Below, in pieces: positions 10,713 through 22,351 of a DNA stretch of 64,000 bases (the first letter of the stretch is position 1; the number at the start of each line of letters is the position of its first letter). This stretch comes from Tetrapyrgos nigripes (Eukaryota > Basidiomycota > Agaricomycetes > Agaricales > Campanellaceae). Made by a program: the position numbers and the translations under genes. Below the pieces are notes generated by a model. The model had not been told where the DNA came from. It did no database searches and saw only the letters and a list, made by a program, of their open reading frames with translations. The DNA lies in assembly GCA_013368315.1 (NCBI GenBank), contig JAACJM010000063.1, forward strand, positions 1 to 64,000, in the 5' to 3' direction.

Positions 10713-13289
10713 TTATATGGATTATGGCTGTGGCAAGCCGACTGCCTCTAGTGCTTGGTTTCAAATCAACGCGTGGCACCATATCCCATCATTGATCATA
10801 TCGGTACATGCTCACCCAAGGTGGTACTTTTCCGACCCGCATGATCACTAGATTGTCCCTCCTGTCATCTCCTTTTAGATACTAGGCTCTGTAACCTGAC
10901 ACAGTCAACATTCTGCATCAACGGCATGATGAGGTACTTTGGTGTCTGAGATATTCTTCCAGTAGGCAAGCTCGGTTCTACATCGCCTCATCTCAGCACA
11001 GTGGTTCGAATACCATGTTTCGCTAGTACATAAGACGGTCCAGCAATACTTTACTGTACTCAGTCAATCTTGAAGATACCCAGCCCTTGAAATATGCACA
11101 AGTGAATTTTTTCCGACAATTTCTGATCCTTTCGCGAAAGCAGAACTACCTATCTATTTATTACATATTTACCCTACCTCCATCATGCAAATCTCTACAA
11201 CCTCAATTGGACGCCATCTCCTCTGTTCAACTTTCGCCATCCTGGGAATGGTTCTTGTCCTATCCACACAAATTTATCAGGCCAGCGCTGGGCCAATTCT
11301 ACCTCGCCAGGTTGGATACAATAACATAGCTGAGCGTACGTGAGCAAGGCATTTTTAGTCTATTCTCTAAGGCTTATCGGGTACCCACTTACCAGCTCTA
11401 TGTGTGTGTAGCACTGATGATCCTTCATGCATCCCCGCCAATTGCTGAGGGTCGTACTGCTGATTATTTATTTAATATCGACGTCATTCATTTTCATATT
11501 TATGAGCTTTTGCTATTGCCGATAAGCATCCCACATAGTATCTATGTATAGTAATTGCTGTATATTGCACTAATAGTCGTGAAATATCATTCCCTAATTG
11601 AGGATCTTGACACCGAACTTGAAAAACCGTTCTTGGAAATGCAGCAACATAATGGCAAAACATTGTAAAGTGGTCCGTTGGGCATCTAATAATCTATAAC
11701 CAGTCCTACTTCCAGGCATGTGGCTGAGAACGACAAGGATGCACGGCGGAGGGGAAAGAGATGATCGCCGATTATCGGCGCGGCGTCGCAGAGACGCCAG
11801 GTGGAAAGGCGGATGAAAACTGAGAGCTCGGGAGTTTTAAAATACGATCGGGAAAAACAGGGATCGATTCGACATAGCCACACGCGGAAATGGAGTGTAA
11901 AGAACTCACCCTCATTTCATTCAGCCTCGTAAAGATTTGAGATTTACGCCTGCGCAAAAATGGCTGGCAAATACCCATCGCCGTCCGCAGTGATGGATTG
12001 TCTCATTCTCCACTAATTTCTAATAAAGAAATATCTCGTGAGCCCAGGCTAAGTCTACTATGAGATACTACCTCACAAAGAAACTGAAATACAACGTGCA
12101 CATGACTGGGCACAACTTTTGCATGATCAAGAATTAGAGTGTATGATCGAAATTCAGCAGGGGTCGTGTTCGCAGATTCCCCGTGGCTAATTGCTGCGTC
12201 TTCTAACGCGAGTCAGAGGACATCAGACATGAAATAATAGGCGGATCGCGACGACCCCGAGAGGCTGCCCGTACAAGAAATGACATTGGGATGAAGAAGA
12301 GGGCTTACTACGACATTTCAGTAAGTTAAGTATACTACAATGTCGATAGTAGGGTAACAGTAAAAACCTGCGGGAGTAAACCACATGGGAGAAAGCCCCT
12401 CGTCAGGAAAAGTTTGCCTCTACTCGGGTAAGAATTTGAAAAGAGGGTGGGAAGGGAGGGTGAACGAAAAAATCTCTCGAGTGAGCGGCGAGTGAACGAG
12501 AGAGATAAACTAAGGGAAAATATAGTAAGAAGGGAAAGTATATAAGTAAGTGAAGGAGAATATGAAATAGATGCGACGTGTGGCAAAAGGATGTTTGGGA
12601 CGGATGTGAGAGGAAGATGTGTGGATGTTAGGAGACTAGCAGTTTCACTGAATTGTGATCAGATCATAAACTGCTAGTAAGGAGGGCCCGATCTCAACGA
12701 GATGTACGAACCAAGATGGAGGATAGGAAAGGATGGAGACTGAGAGGAGTGGGGGATGCGAGACTCTGTGAAGTACTCACAATTAGACTATATTAAAGTA
12801 AACATTAACCACGATTAAACTAAGTCATAAATTTAGCTGCAAGGAGTATACTTGCTGTCTATCAAAGTGATTACAGCAATATGAGATATGTTACTGCCAG
12901 AATTCTGATTTGTGTATGATCAAAATTCAGTGTATGACTGAAGTTCAATTTCTATCAGCTACGCTTATACCCTTCACTCATTTTGGGTACAGTGGTCTCC
13001 TATAATGCATTAGTGTTGAAAGAATTCTCAGAATGCAACATTTGGAGCATAGATTCATCATGATTCCATGTAAACCTCAATACCATTATCAGAAGCACAG
13101 TGTATATTCTATTCTTATTTGCCCTTCAGCCTCTCAAAGGAAAGCATCAGAAATCGAAATAGAATACTCCTAAATGGCTTACATCCTCTTGCGACACTCT
13201 ATTGTAATCTTGCTCATATGGTACGTGTGGATGATTACATCCAGACTCCAAGTGCAGGTCACTGTATGAACATTGAACATCTATCCTAC
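10713..13289. other. No supported gene; contains one dispersed-repeat copy
   Basis: Only short unconserved ORFs are present. The segment 11829-11932 is a copy of a dispersed repeat listed separately. The region 12420-12640 is purine-rich (A/G) on the plus strand. Confidence 0.4.
11829..11932 (+). repeat. Dispersed ~105-bp repeat, copy a
   Basis: It shares long identical blocks (CGATTCGACATAGCCACA, GGAAATGGAGTGTAAAGAAC, TCACCCTCATTTCATTC, CCTCGTAA) with 16332-16440 and 37136-37244, all in the same orientation. Each copy starts with GGAGTTTTA followed by a GGGAAAA block. A weaker fourth match lies near 59140-59170. No terminal repeats were found; it could be the conserved end of a longer element or a relic exon. 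Confidence 0.75.
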
Positions 13290-14060
13290 ACCTACTCTTA
13301 CTGGAGCTTGTGTGTGTGATTTCTTGCTCTATAAATGAAATTTTGGAAGCATTGAGTAGTAAATTCGCATTCCAAGTGAAAGTAGCATCAGTATATGGAT
13401 GTCGAAAGGAATTACGGTCATACATGAGAATTTCAATCATACAACGTTGATTGGGCCGGACTGTCAATTCACCAATTCTTGCTCTTGGAATCGCAATCTA
13501 TGAAGGAGTACATAGGAATTGTCATTCCAAATGGAAATGGCATCAGTATATATATGTCAAAGGAATTTCAATCATACATGAAAATTTCAATCATACAATT
13601 GCAACGTTGATTGTGCTGGACCTTCAATCCATCATTTCTTGCTCTCAGAATCATTAATCTGCAAAGGAACGTATCCGAATTGTCATTCCGCATGGAAATG
13701 GCATCAGTATATGGAGGTCAAAGGATCCGGAATTTTGATCATACATGGGAATTTTGGTCATACAAATTTGATTGCGCTGAACCGTCAATTCACGATGTAT
13801 TGCTCTCAGGATTGCTAATTGTAAAGGATTGCATAAGAATTGCTATTTCGTATGGATATAGTTAGGATATAGCATCAGTGAACAGATGTCAAAAGAATTT
13901 CGGTCATACAAGGTGCAATTTCGTGGATTGTGCGCGGGTGCTGCAATTCACAATTTCTTGCTCTCGGAATACTGCTGGGCTTTTAATCATTAGGTTAGAA
14001 TCATCAATCAGCATATGCATATGGTTATAGTATTAATATATGGATGCCGAAAGAATTTCG
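13290..14060. repeat. Tandem repeat of ~160-bp period, about five diverged units
   Basis: The landmark TTCTTGCTCT (or a close variant) recurs at about 13323, 13478, 13638, 13799 and 13957, giving spacings of 155-161 bp. Each unit also contains GAATTTCRATCATACATG-like and ATGGAAATGGCATCAGTATAT segments. Units differ by about 15-25% by eye. Short ORFs here are by-products of the repeat. Confidence 0.8.
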
Positions 14061-14957
14061 ATCATACACGGAAATGGATATAAGTATTGTATGCTGATAT
14101 CAAGGCAGCAATACCCAACCAAAGTTTAGCGTTGGTATCAGAGAACAGGAGAAGAATGCAGCAACCTTTTGGAGGGCAAGCAATAAAAACCCAACCGAAA
14201 AGCGATGAGGTGAGCTGGGGCCTGCAGGGGGCACGAAGGGGTGCTGCCACGTGTATCTCAATTACGGATACGTGAAATAACCGATTGACCCGGTGGAATT
14301 TGCTGCGGTCGGAACGGGAACGGATAGACGTGGATAGAAGCGGATGCTGCTGCTCATGGACGAGGTCCACCACGCATGGACCAAGGAAGTGCGGCGCGCT
14401 CAACAGCCGTGGGAACTACCTGCTGGTTCTGTGAAAGGGCCTGGGTTTTGTAAAACGGCTGTGGTCCATCCGCACATTTTACAAAATCATCTTTGTGGTT
14501 CAACCTTCCATATTTTATAAAATTTTATATGAAAACTGTGATATGGCCTGGAATGCCAACGGAATTGAAGGAGAGGGAGAAGACAAAGGAGAGAAAGGAG
14601 AGAAGACCCTTAAATACGTCAAACGAAAGGGTTAGAGGTGCGTTCGCCTTCTTTGTGGTAATCGTTTGCCCTGCTGACTCCTACATATGTCGGGTCTTCA
14701 TCTGTTTAGGAGTCATAGCGTCTTTAGACTGCCCACGCTTCCTGGTTTCTGTCACAATCTCAACTTCAAGTTCTTTCACTTCATCTTCTCTGCTTAGGCA
14801 TGCTCTACTTACTTGCACTGGCATCCATATACTCAAAAGGTAAGCAGCCTATATCTTACTTGTGGACGCGCTTTTCATCTAATCAGTCACTGCAGTGGAT
14901 GTGTGTGAAGCCATTGGTCAGTTTGATACCTTTATGTACTAGTAATACTACTAGTAG
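14061..14957. other. No supported gene
   Basis: No conserved coding region was recognised. The segment 14435-14530 contains TTTTGTAAAAC, ATTTTACAAAAT and GTGGTTCAACC, resembling the inverted repeat at 5065-5115. Confidence 0.35.
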
Positions 14958-14959
14958 TA

Positions 14960-15704
14960 CAGTCGAACATCTCAGAATGCATAGAGGTGGTTCCAGGATT
15001 TCTCTATGCATTCTGAGATTTATGCATTCCACTATATACCACTAAATTACACAAAATGTACCTACTATTCAAGTTTTCATCCAAAATATGCATCCATTGT
15101 TGTCTGCTTGACCTGAGTGCCTGTGTGTCGCTTCAATTTGCCCCAGAACTTGAGAATTGCTTCCTGTAGCTTCAATCCCTCCTCAGCGAGTACAGGATCA
15201 TCAAGGTGACTACTCAAACACTGCATTTCAAGTGTTTGGCATGTTCCCATCAACTCACCAAGACTGATGTCAGGGGGGGCTTCACTCTTGTCCTCGTTGT
15301 CATCCTCAATCTCTATAATCTCCCCACAGCTGACAGGGAGCTCATCTCTTCTGTTGTTCATGAGGCATGATTGGAGGGGAGGGAAAGGGTAAAAATTGCT
15401 ACAGTTTTGTGATTGTCAATTCTTGAATTTTTCCAAAAAGTTTTTTGTTCTTCTGTTTTGGAAATTTCAAGAGTGCCACATTGGGGGAAACCCTTGTTTT
15501 CTCACTTTTGATAATTTTATTATCCCCTAGTCCAGACTTTCATGCTCCATTCAATACATTTGCATGTATCTACAAATGCATAATGGTCCAAAATGGCTAT
15601 GCATTATGCATTATGCAATTTTCAACCATTTTGGCAGGGAACCATGCTTGTTCCAGTAAATCTTGATGCATTCCAAGATTTATGCAATCTGAGATGTTTG
15701 ACTG
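14960..15704 (-). mobile_element. Internally deleted pogo-like (Tc1/mariner) element, copy 1
   Basis: Ends are inverted repeats starting CAGTCGAACATCTCAGAATG (left) and CAGTCAAACATCTCAGATTG (right, reverse-complemented). TA dinucleotides lie at 14958-14959 and 15705-15706, the TSD of the superfamily. The left end carries an extra internal inverted copy of TGCATTCTGAGAT. Inside is a 94-codon frame on the minus strand that I take to be the transposase C-terminus. A near-identical element in the opposite orientation lies at 43057-43794. Confidence 0.85.
15077..15361 (-). pseudogene. C-terminal end of a pogo/Fot1-type DDE transposase (94 aa)
   Basis: The frame begins MNNRRDELPV, is acidic in the middle (IEIEDDNEDKSE) and ends HTGTQVKQTTMDAYFG before TAG. 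An ending of the form KQTTxxxFF/YF after a helical segment is, as I recall it, common at the C-terminus of fungal pogo/Fot1-like transposases. The DDE catalytic domain is missing, so this copy cannot catalyse transposition. Only two of 94 residues differ from the copy at 43393-43677 (N/K at position 3 and V/I near the end). Confidence 0.55.
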
Positions 15705-15706
15705 TA

Positions 15707-17039
15707 GTAAGTTCTAGTCAACCTTTCTCAGAATTGCATCATTAATGTGTTTGTAGCTCTAGGCGGGATACACAACACGATTTTTACTCCGAATCGAGCA
15801 AGACCTACTAGTACTCGAAGTGGAATAAGCAATTGGTGTGTGGCTTCATTACATTTTACTCTAACTTTATTCTTTGCTGACTTGAGGACAGGTGTTTTGC
15901 AATGATGCAGGATGGGAATAGATGTGAGGATATAGAGCGGGATGGCCCCAGGTAGGATTGGATGGAGGTGCTAGGAGGTGGTAGGAGGCATGTAGGTGAG
16001 ATGGGGTTGAGCAGCTCAAGATGTGAGGAGATGGCTGGACATGGGAGATGTGTGGAGATGGAATTGCAAAGGACGACATGGCGTCAATGCCTGTAGACTA
16101 CAACACGATGTGTACTGTACTAGTTCATGGGAATTACCCAGATATTCCCATAAATTCTCATTGCTGTCATGGGAAACGACAAAATCCTGGCGGAGTCATG
16201 GGAGACCCAGATTTCCCATCTTTTCCCATTGCTGCCCATCTCCTTCCATAATCCCCCTTGGCCAATTTTGACTGGGGATGAGTAAGCACGTGGCATTGAT
16301 GCAGCATACCTCGGCAATCACAGTTCCAAAGCTCAGGAGTTTTAGGAATTTGTGAACGGGAAAAGCAGGGTACAATTCGACATAGCCACATGCAGAAATG
16401 GAGTGTAAAGAACTCACCCTCATTTTATTCGGCCTCGTAACTTTCAGCTGTACTATTCAATAGTGTATAATTTCAACCAATAGTTTTTGATAGACAAAAA
16501 TAGACAAATAACTGGGAAAGTGCTGGCCTCTGCAGGACAACATCTTTCCCTCTCATTTTGCATTTAAATGGGCCCATGATGGCTCCATAACAGAAATAAA
16601 TCCTTGGTAAACTCCCCTCAAGTTTTAACTCACAGATCCTTCCTATCATACTTGACAAACTCACTTGCCTTAAGTGGGCTAGCAAAGCTCATGCTGGCAT
16701 GGACAAACCTGACATGAGAACAAGTAAGCAGTACACCAAGAGAAATTACAAAAACTCAAAGTCTCAGCATAATATGTTGGAGTAGGGATATCAGCAGCAT
16801 TCCACTCATATCATAGCCCTAGGCTATTCCACTGTGTACTCTGAAAAGTCAGAGCCTACCGCACTCATTGTCCAGCCTGTGGCCTTGTGTGCTAGAAGTA
16901 AGAAGATAATCTGTGGTAGCCTTAGCATCAAACAGAGCCAAACTGGAGTTCAAGTGGATGTGGAGGGACCAAAAGGGCCACATAATAGAAACTGGATGCT
17001 CAAGTAGGCGCCAAACCACTACCTAAATGGTAAAAAAAA
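15707..17039. other. No supported gene; contains one dispersed-repeat copy
   Basis: The tract 15940-16070 is G-rich with GGAGRTG words. The tract 16105-16250 has many TGGGAAT/ATTCCCA words. The segment 16570-16625 resembles one unit of the 150-bp array that follows (GGCCCATGATGGCTCCATAACAG), so the array may once have started further left. Confidence 0.4.
16332..16440 (+). repeat. Dispersed ~105-bp repeat, copy b
   Basis: Same family and orientation as 11829-11932 and 37136-37244. It starts CTCAGGAGTTTTAGGAATT and ends TTCGGCCTCGTAA. It contains ATTCGACATAGCCACATGC and GGAGTGTAAAGAACTCACCC. Confidence 0.75.
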
Positions 17040-18310
17040 GTATCATACAGAACAAACCTCATTTCATTTGGATTCATAAAATCTCCTTGTTCAGACCACC
17101 TATCAATGTGTGGTTTCTCTCCCTATCATTATGGGGTAAAATGAAGCCAGAGTGGTCTCATAACAGGAATCAACCTTGATCAACTACCCTCCACTCACTT
17201 ATCCTCCCCCTCACTCCCCACAAACTCATATCTCCATGTCCAGATGACCTATCAATGTGAGCTTGCTTTCCCCTTTTCTCTTGATTTAAATGAAAGCAGA
17301 ATGACCCCACAAAACGAGTAAGCCCATGGTCAATCCCCCTCCACTCACATACCCTCCCCCTGACTCCTCCAGGGACTCATATCTTCATGTCCAGACCACC
17401 TATCAACGTGGCGTTAGATGAGATCAAAATGGCCCCACAAACCAAATAATCTCTTGGTCAACCCCTCTCCACTCACATACCCTCCTGCTGACCTCTCCAG
17501 AGACTCATATCTCCATGTCCAGACCACCTATCAATGTAGGTTTGTTATCCCATTTTCTTGAAGCTAAATGAGGCCATAATGGCCCCAGAAAACAAATAAT
17601 CTCTTGGCCAACCCCCCTCCACTCACATACTCTCCCCCTCACCCCCCACAAATTCATATCTCCATGTCCAGACCACCTATCAGTGTGGGGTTTGTTTCCC
17701 CATTTTTTTTGAAGTGAATTGAGGCCATAATGGCTCCAGAAAACAAATAATCTCTTGGTCAACCCCCCTCCACTCACATACTCTCCCCATCACCCCCATA
17801 AACTCATATCTCCATGTCCAGACCACCTATGAATGTGGGGTTTGTTTTCTCATTTTCTTGAAGTTAATTGAGGCTATAATGGTCCCACAAAACAAATAAT
17901 CTATTGGTCAACCCCCCTCCACTCACATACTCTCCCTATCACCCCCTCACAAACTCATATCTCCATGTCCAGACCACCTATGAATGTGGGGTTTGTTTTC
18001 CCATTTTCTTGAAGTTAATTGAGGCTATAATGGTCCCACAAAACAAATAATCTCTTGGTCAACCCCCCTCCACTCACATACTCTCCCTCCTCACCCCCCA
18101 CAAACTCATATATCTATGTCCAGACCACCTATCATTGTGGAGTTTGTTTTCCCATTTTCCTGAAGTTAAATGAGGCCAGAATCCTGTGGTCAACTCCCCT
18201 CCACTCACATACCCTCCACTCACATACAACCTCATATCTCTATGTCCAGACCACTTATCAGTGTGAGGTTTTTTCCCCTTATCTTCTTGAGTTAAATGAG
18301 GCCAGAATAT
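17040..18310. repeat. Satellite-like tandem array, ~150-bp period, nine units
   Basis: The landmark CATGTCCAGACCACC-TAT recurs so that TAT falls at about 17101, 17250, 17401, 17529, 17678, 17828, 17979, 18130 and 18256. Seven of eight intervals are 149-151 bp or a shortened 126-128 bp. Each unit contains CTCCACTCACATACTCTCCC, GGGGTTTGTTTTCCCATTTTC and CAAATAATCTCTTGGTCAA. Central units (17529-18130) are most alike, outer units more diverged, as in arrays that grow by unequal exchange. Confidence 0.9.
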
Positions 18311-18620
18311 GGCAAGAACTACAGAATTACATGAGAAACCAAACTACATCCAACATCTCCTCATTCCTAGATTCTCTACAGGTTTTTTAAATTGCATACT
18401 GGTCCATCTCTATGTTCTACTACCTTTTAGCTGCAAGTGAAGGCTTCCAAACAAGATCCTAATGATACAAAACAAGTGAGATTTGGTAAAGAAACATATG
18501 TTTCATCACTGTAGTCAAAAAAATGTCATCATGTTTGAAATATCTCCATATTCCTTGTGTCAAATTAAAGATAGGTAACATTTTGGGGTTGACTAACAGA
18601 AGGGAGTTCAATAATTATTA

Positions 18621-18870
18621 CAAGGTCCTATGGTGTAGTGGTAGTGCAGCTTCCTACAGCTTATATAATCTTTTGTGAGGTCTTGAGTTCAAACCTTGCT
18701 CTCCATCAGTTTAAAGCTTTCTTTTAAAATTGCCCCATTGGAGATCACATGTGTTTTGGTATGAATGTGATTAAAATTTCCAACAGTACAAGGATCCGTG
18801 TCTGAAACTTTCAAAAATTTGGATGGGGTGGCAGCATAAAATAACGATTCCTATAAATAGTAATTGTAAT
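18621..18870 (+). mobile_element. tRNA-derived SINE-like unit
   Basis: Two RNA polymerase III promoter boxes are present: TGGTGTAGTGG (18631-18641), a perfect A-box consensus, and GTTCAAACC (18687-18695), a perfect B-box core, 46 bp apart. The flanking bases do not form an acceptor stem, so it is not a tRNA gene. Downstream, from AGATCACATG at about 18741 to AGTAATTGTAA at about 18870, the sequence is shared with the reverse complement of 44490-44650, so the body is dispersed. No poly-A tail or TSD was identified. Confidence 0.5.
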
Positions 18871-18938
18871 TTCCAGAAAGTTCAGCAAATTTGAGAATCC
18901 TCGGAGTGTCTGTGAAATGACTTACAACACTTCTCCAG

Positions 18939-20386
18939 TGGGCACCTGGTTTTTCAAGCTCACAGTCAAGCCACTCAAGCCACAGTGAGCTTGAGTGTGC
19001 TTGAATGTGAGCTTGACTTTCATTTTGGGTGTGGCTGTGCTTATCCTACCCAACTTTACTACACTTGCATTAAATGGCTCACTTAACTTCCATTTTGGGT
19101 GTGGCTGTGCTTATCCCTACACAACTTTACCACACTTCATTTCATAACAAATATTTGCATAAATGGCTTGCTTGACTTCCATTTTAGGTGTGGCTGTGCT
19201 TATCCTACCAACTTCACTACACTTCATTTCATAACAAGACACTTGCATTAAATGGCTTGCTTGACTTCCATTTTGGGTGTGGCTGTGCTTATCCCCCAAC
19301 TTCACTACACTTCATTTCATAACAAGATACTTGCATTAAATGGCTTGCTTGACTCCCATTTTGGGTGTGGCTGTGCTTATCCCAGCTTACCCAACTTCAC
19401 TACACTTCATTTCATAACAAGATACTTGCATTAAATGGTGTATAAACAACACTTATCCACTATTGAGTTTGAGTGAGCTTGAGTGAGCTTGGGTGTGAGC
19501 TTGAGTGAGCTTGAGTATGAGCTTGAGTGTGAGCTTGGGTGTGAGCTTGAGTGTAGCTTTGCATCAACCTGAGAGTTAATTATGGCTTGAAGGAGTAGGC
19601 ATCCCTTACATCAGTTCATATACTTGCACTTACACTACATTCACTTACTTATGCCATAGACACCTATGTTTAGGGGTTAGTAACAAATAATCTCAGAATT
19701 ACCATAGATAAGGACAATCTAAGGGGATATTCAGATTCATTGACCCAAAATACCATAGTAGGCATATCCACATCACTACTGGATGCTATAGCTTGCAGTG
19801 TCCATGGCTATCCCAATTTTTGCCATTTTGAGACAGTATTTTGCACATAGCTCCTCAAGATTTAATAATATGCCAGAAAAAACTATATTCCTAAGTCTAG
19901 GGAGTTTTAATACATGATTATCAGACCTGATTTGACACAATGACTAGTACCCATCCTGCTCTTTTGTTATATTTAGACAGTATTTGGCCATATCTTCCTA
20001 ACCACTACAGATACTACAAATATAATTAAATATTTGGATTCGGCATATTCAGATGATTTTTCATTGCTGGCTCTGGGAATGTATTTTGTGTTTTCTGGGT
20101 CAGCCACAGCCACAATTTGCATTCCAAATAGGGATTTGAAGCCCTATTGACTGTACCCACCCTCCCATCAAATTTTGGCCTGTGGGAAAACCCTGCCCAA
20201 CCCCAACAGCACTAGTAATAAAAATCTGAATTTTCGAGTATTTGAGGCCTCTTTTCAAAAAAGGAAGTGTCCCACCCCACCAAAATGCACCCAAAAGCCT
20301 GCCCACAGCCAGCACAAAGGCTTGAATGTGAGCTTGAATGTGAGCTTGACTGAGCTTGACTGAGAGCTTGAAAAACTGGTGGCCCC
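18939..20386. mobile_element. 1.45-kb non-autonomous hAT-like element
   Basis: The ends are inverted repeats: TGGGCACCTGGTTTTTCAAG...CAGTCAAGC on the left and, reverse-complemented, GGGGCCACCAGTTTTTCAAG...CAGTCAAGC on the right. It is bracketed by an exact 8-bp repeat TTCTCCAG (18931-18938 and 20387-20394); a ninth matching base makes the exact edge uncertain by one. An 8-bp TSD marks hAT. Both subterminal regions are filled with GAGCTTGARTG motifs (18985-19020, 19470-19560, 20320-20370), likely transposase-binding repeats. No transposase frame is present. Confidence 0.8.
19010..19440. repeat. Tandem repeat of ~89 bp inside the hAT-like element
   Basis: The block CATTTTGGGTGTGGCTGTGC recurs at about 19021, 19091, 19180 (GGG to AGG), 19269 and 19357. 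Full units also carry CACTACACTTCATTTCATAA and ACTTGCATTAAATGGC. The first interval is shorter (70 bp). Confidence 0.85.
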
Positions 20387-20562
20387 TTCTCCAGTTACTT
20401 ATATATGTAGTGCAAATGTACTATGTGCGTATTTGGGAAGGTGTATCACAGAGAAGAATGATTAGCCTTGTTCAAAGTTGATACTAACGACTGTTGGTAA
20501 TGAATGTTGGTCACATATAGTCACAAATAGTCACAATAGACGCGCGTCCAAAAAAAGGACTA

Positions 20563-22168
20563 ATGGTGAACCACTGGAGTGAAAATGAGACATGGGCTCT
20601 GATTGCAGAAATGCGAAAGAAGGAGAATATGAAGGTCTTGTTTGGCCCTGAGGCTGGAGAGGTGCATTGCCCAGTTTTCTATAACATTCTTGCTGTACTG
20701 ACCAGTGTTGTGGTTAAGCCTTAAGCCTTAATTAACTTAAGGCCTTAAATAATTAACAATTTAAGCCCTAAAATCATCAGATTTTCACCTTAAGGCTTAA
20801 TTAAGACTTAGTTATTTGACTGTGACCCTGCATTTGGGGAGTCTGGGCTTCAAAATAATACCATATGTCTTATTACAAGTGCACACCTGGTCAGATGAGA
20901 GGATGGAAGATCACATAGCTTTGGACTATCAGGAGAAAGCTTTGATAGTGAAGAAGTGTAGACAATTTTTTGTTAGTCCACTCTTAACTTGCACTTAATT
21001 AAGAACCATTATTAACTATTTAAGCCCTAACTTGTCTGAGTGGTCTTAATTAAGGCCTTAACCACAACACTGGTACTGACTGCCATCTTTAAATTTACGG
21101 GTAGAACACATCCGGCGAGTCAAAGGCAGCTGTTCACAAGTGAATGGCCGGGATTCTATGCCCAGAACTGTATGCCAGAAACCCTTCACAGGCCACACAG
21201 CGCGTCACAAACTGAATTATCCAGTGTGTGCCTTGTTGACCCATACATCCTCACACGTTTGCAAACCACAAGCCTCCAGGACAAGTTCAAGAAGGGAGTC
21301 GCACATCTCAAGAAGACTGGTGAAGGGGCTACAGAGTACTACCATGTCTCTGCAAGTGGCCCTGACCACAACATGGACCAGACAGTCAAAAACATCTGGG
21401 AGCAAATTACAAAGAAGTTCACGTTCTTTCCGGAACTCTGGAAGATATGGTCAACCAAGCCCAACCTTGTCCCTATCTGCATCACCACAGGGGTGGGTCC
21501 TCATGGCCACCAGACTGTTTTTTGTGCAGTCGCAGACCTCAACATCACAAACTTCTGCTTTGACTCATGGCGAGAGTGATGTAAACCCAGGGTATGTATC
21601 TGACTCTCAGATTGATCCTGAGCTTCTCGCTCTTGAGCCTTTAACTGGCTCCCATGCACCTGCCACTCCCATGTCATCGCAAAATGTGTCTGCTGACATG
21701 GAGAACGTTCTGCCATCGTCTGGACATCGAGCTCCTTGTCCCTCCTCTCTCTCTGCTTCTGGATCATCAGAGAAGCTTTCTGTGCTACGTTGAAAGCGAG
21801 GCTTTGAGGAGGACATGATTGATATGTCACGGTATGTACTTTCATATGTTGGTTCTCTTTCAAGGCTGATATAATTGCTGCTTGCACCTTTCAGCGATAT
21901 GATGAAGAAAGTCGACCAGAGAGCTGAGAAACACCAGAACAAAAAGCATAAGTATGACCACCTGGAACGTCAGCAACTCTTGGACGAGCACAAACTGCTC
22001 CTTCAGGAGTTCCAGGCTGGGCTTTTCAGTGAGAAGAGCTACAAGAAATGGGTTAGTTGTATTAGAAAACACACGGCAAAACTGGATGACGAGGAAGTTA
22101 TCCATTCATCTTCTCCAGACTGGGATGAGGAGCTGTTAGCTCAGGATAAAGAGGGTCAGGAACTTTAG
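20563..22168 (+). pseudogene. Harbinger accessory protein gene (MYB/SANT-like partner), interrupted
   Basis: PIF/Harbinger elements carry a second gene for a DNA-binding partner that brings the transposase to the element ends; this gene has that position and orientation. It starts MVNHWSENETWALIAEM and runs to ILAVLT, where the MITE at 20703-21072 and its TSD intervene. Removing the MITE plus one TSD keeps the frame (AVLTAIFKFTGRTH). The frame continues to FDSWRE at 21579. A shift to another frame or an intron leads to SDVNPGYVSDSQID and a Ser/Pro-rich linker. An intron at about 21832-21896 precedes the charged helical C-terminus MMKKVDQRAEKHQNKK ending at 22168. Domain naming rests on context and recalled relatives. 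Confidence 0.55.
20703..21072. mobile_element. 370-bp hAT-like MITE inside the Harbinger accessory gene
   Basis: Ends are perfect inverted repeats CAGTGTTGTGGTTAAG (left) and its complement (right). The flanking 8-bp TSD GTACTGAC is exact (20695-20702 and 21073-21080). The subterminal parts consist of TTAAGGCCTTAA/TTAATTAAG-type words. No coding capacity. CAGTG ends and 8-bp TSDs are typical of hAT. Confidence 0.9.
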
Positions 22169-22351
22169 GAAATCATACATACATTATTTTCTTCACACTC
22201 ATTTTTCTGATTATATCTTATCCCCTCTTATAATACTCTTCCAGTCATTCATTCTCTACATTTGTTATGTCTTTTGTGATTCTCGTAATCTATATCCTGC
22301 CTAATAGCCTCGAATTTCATGGAAATGATTAATCTCCCAGACTAGGCGCCT

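Noticed and set aside
15445..15666. ORF starting MFFCFGNFKSATLG, also at 43312-43040
   Set aside because: It lies inside the pogo-like element on the strand opposite the transposase remnant; its conservation is that of the two element copies.
16105..16250. Continuation of the GGGATATCCC array
   Set aside because: Only scattered TGGGAAT/ATTCCCA words without regular spacing.
18625..18705. A functional tRNA gene at the A/B-box pair
   Set aside because: Bases flanking the arms do not form an acceptor stem and no plausible anticodon arm is present.
21140..21793. 217-codon plus-strand ORF overlapping the Harbinger accessory gene
   Set aside because: Up to 21579 it is the shadow of the accessory-gene frame; only its last part (from SDVNPGY) may be used after an intron or frameshift.
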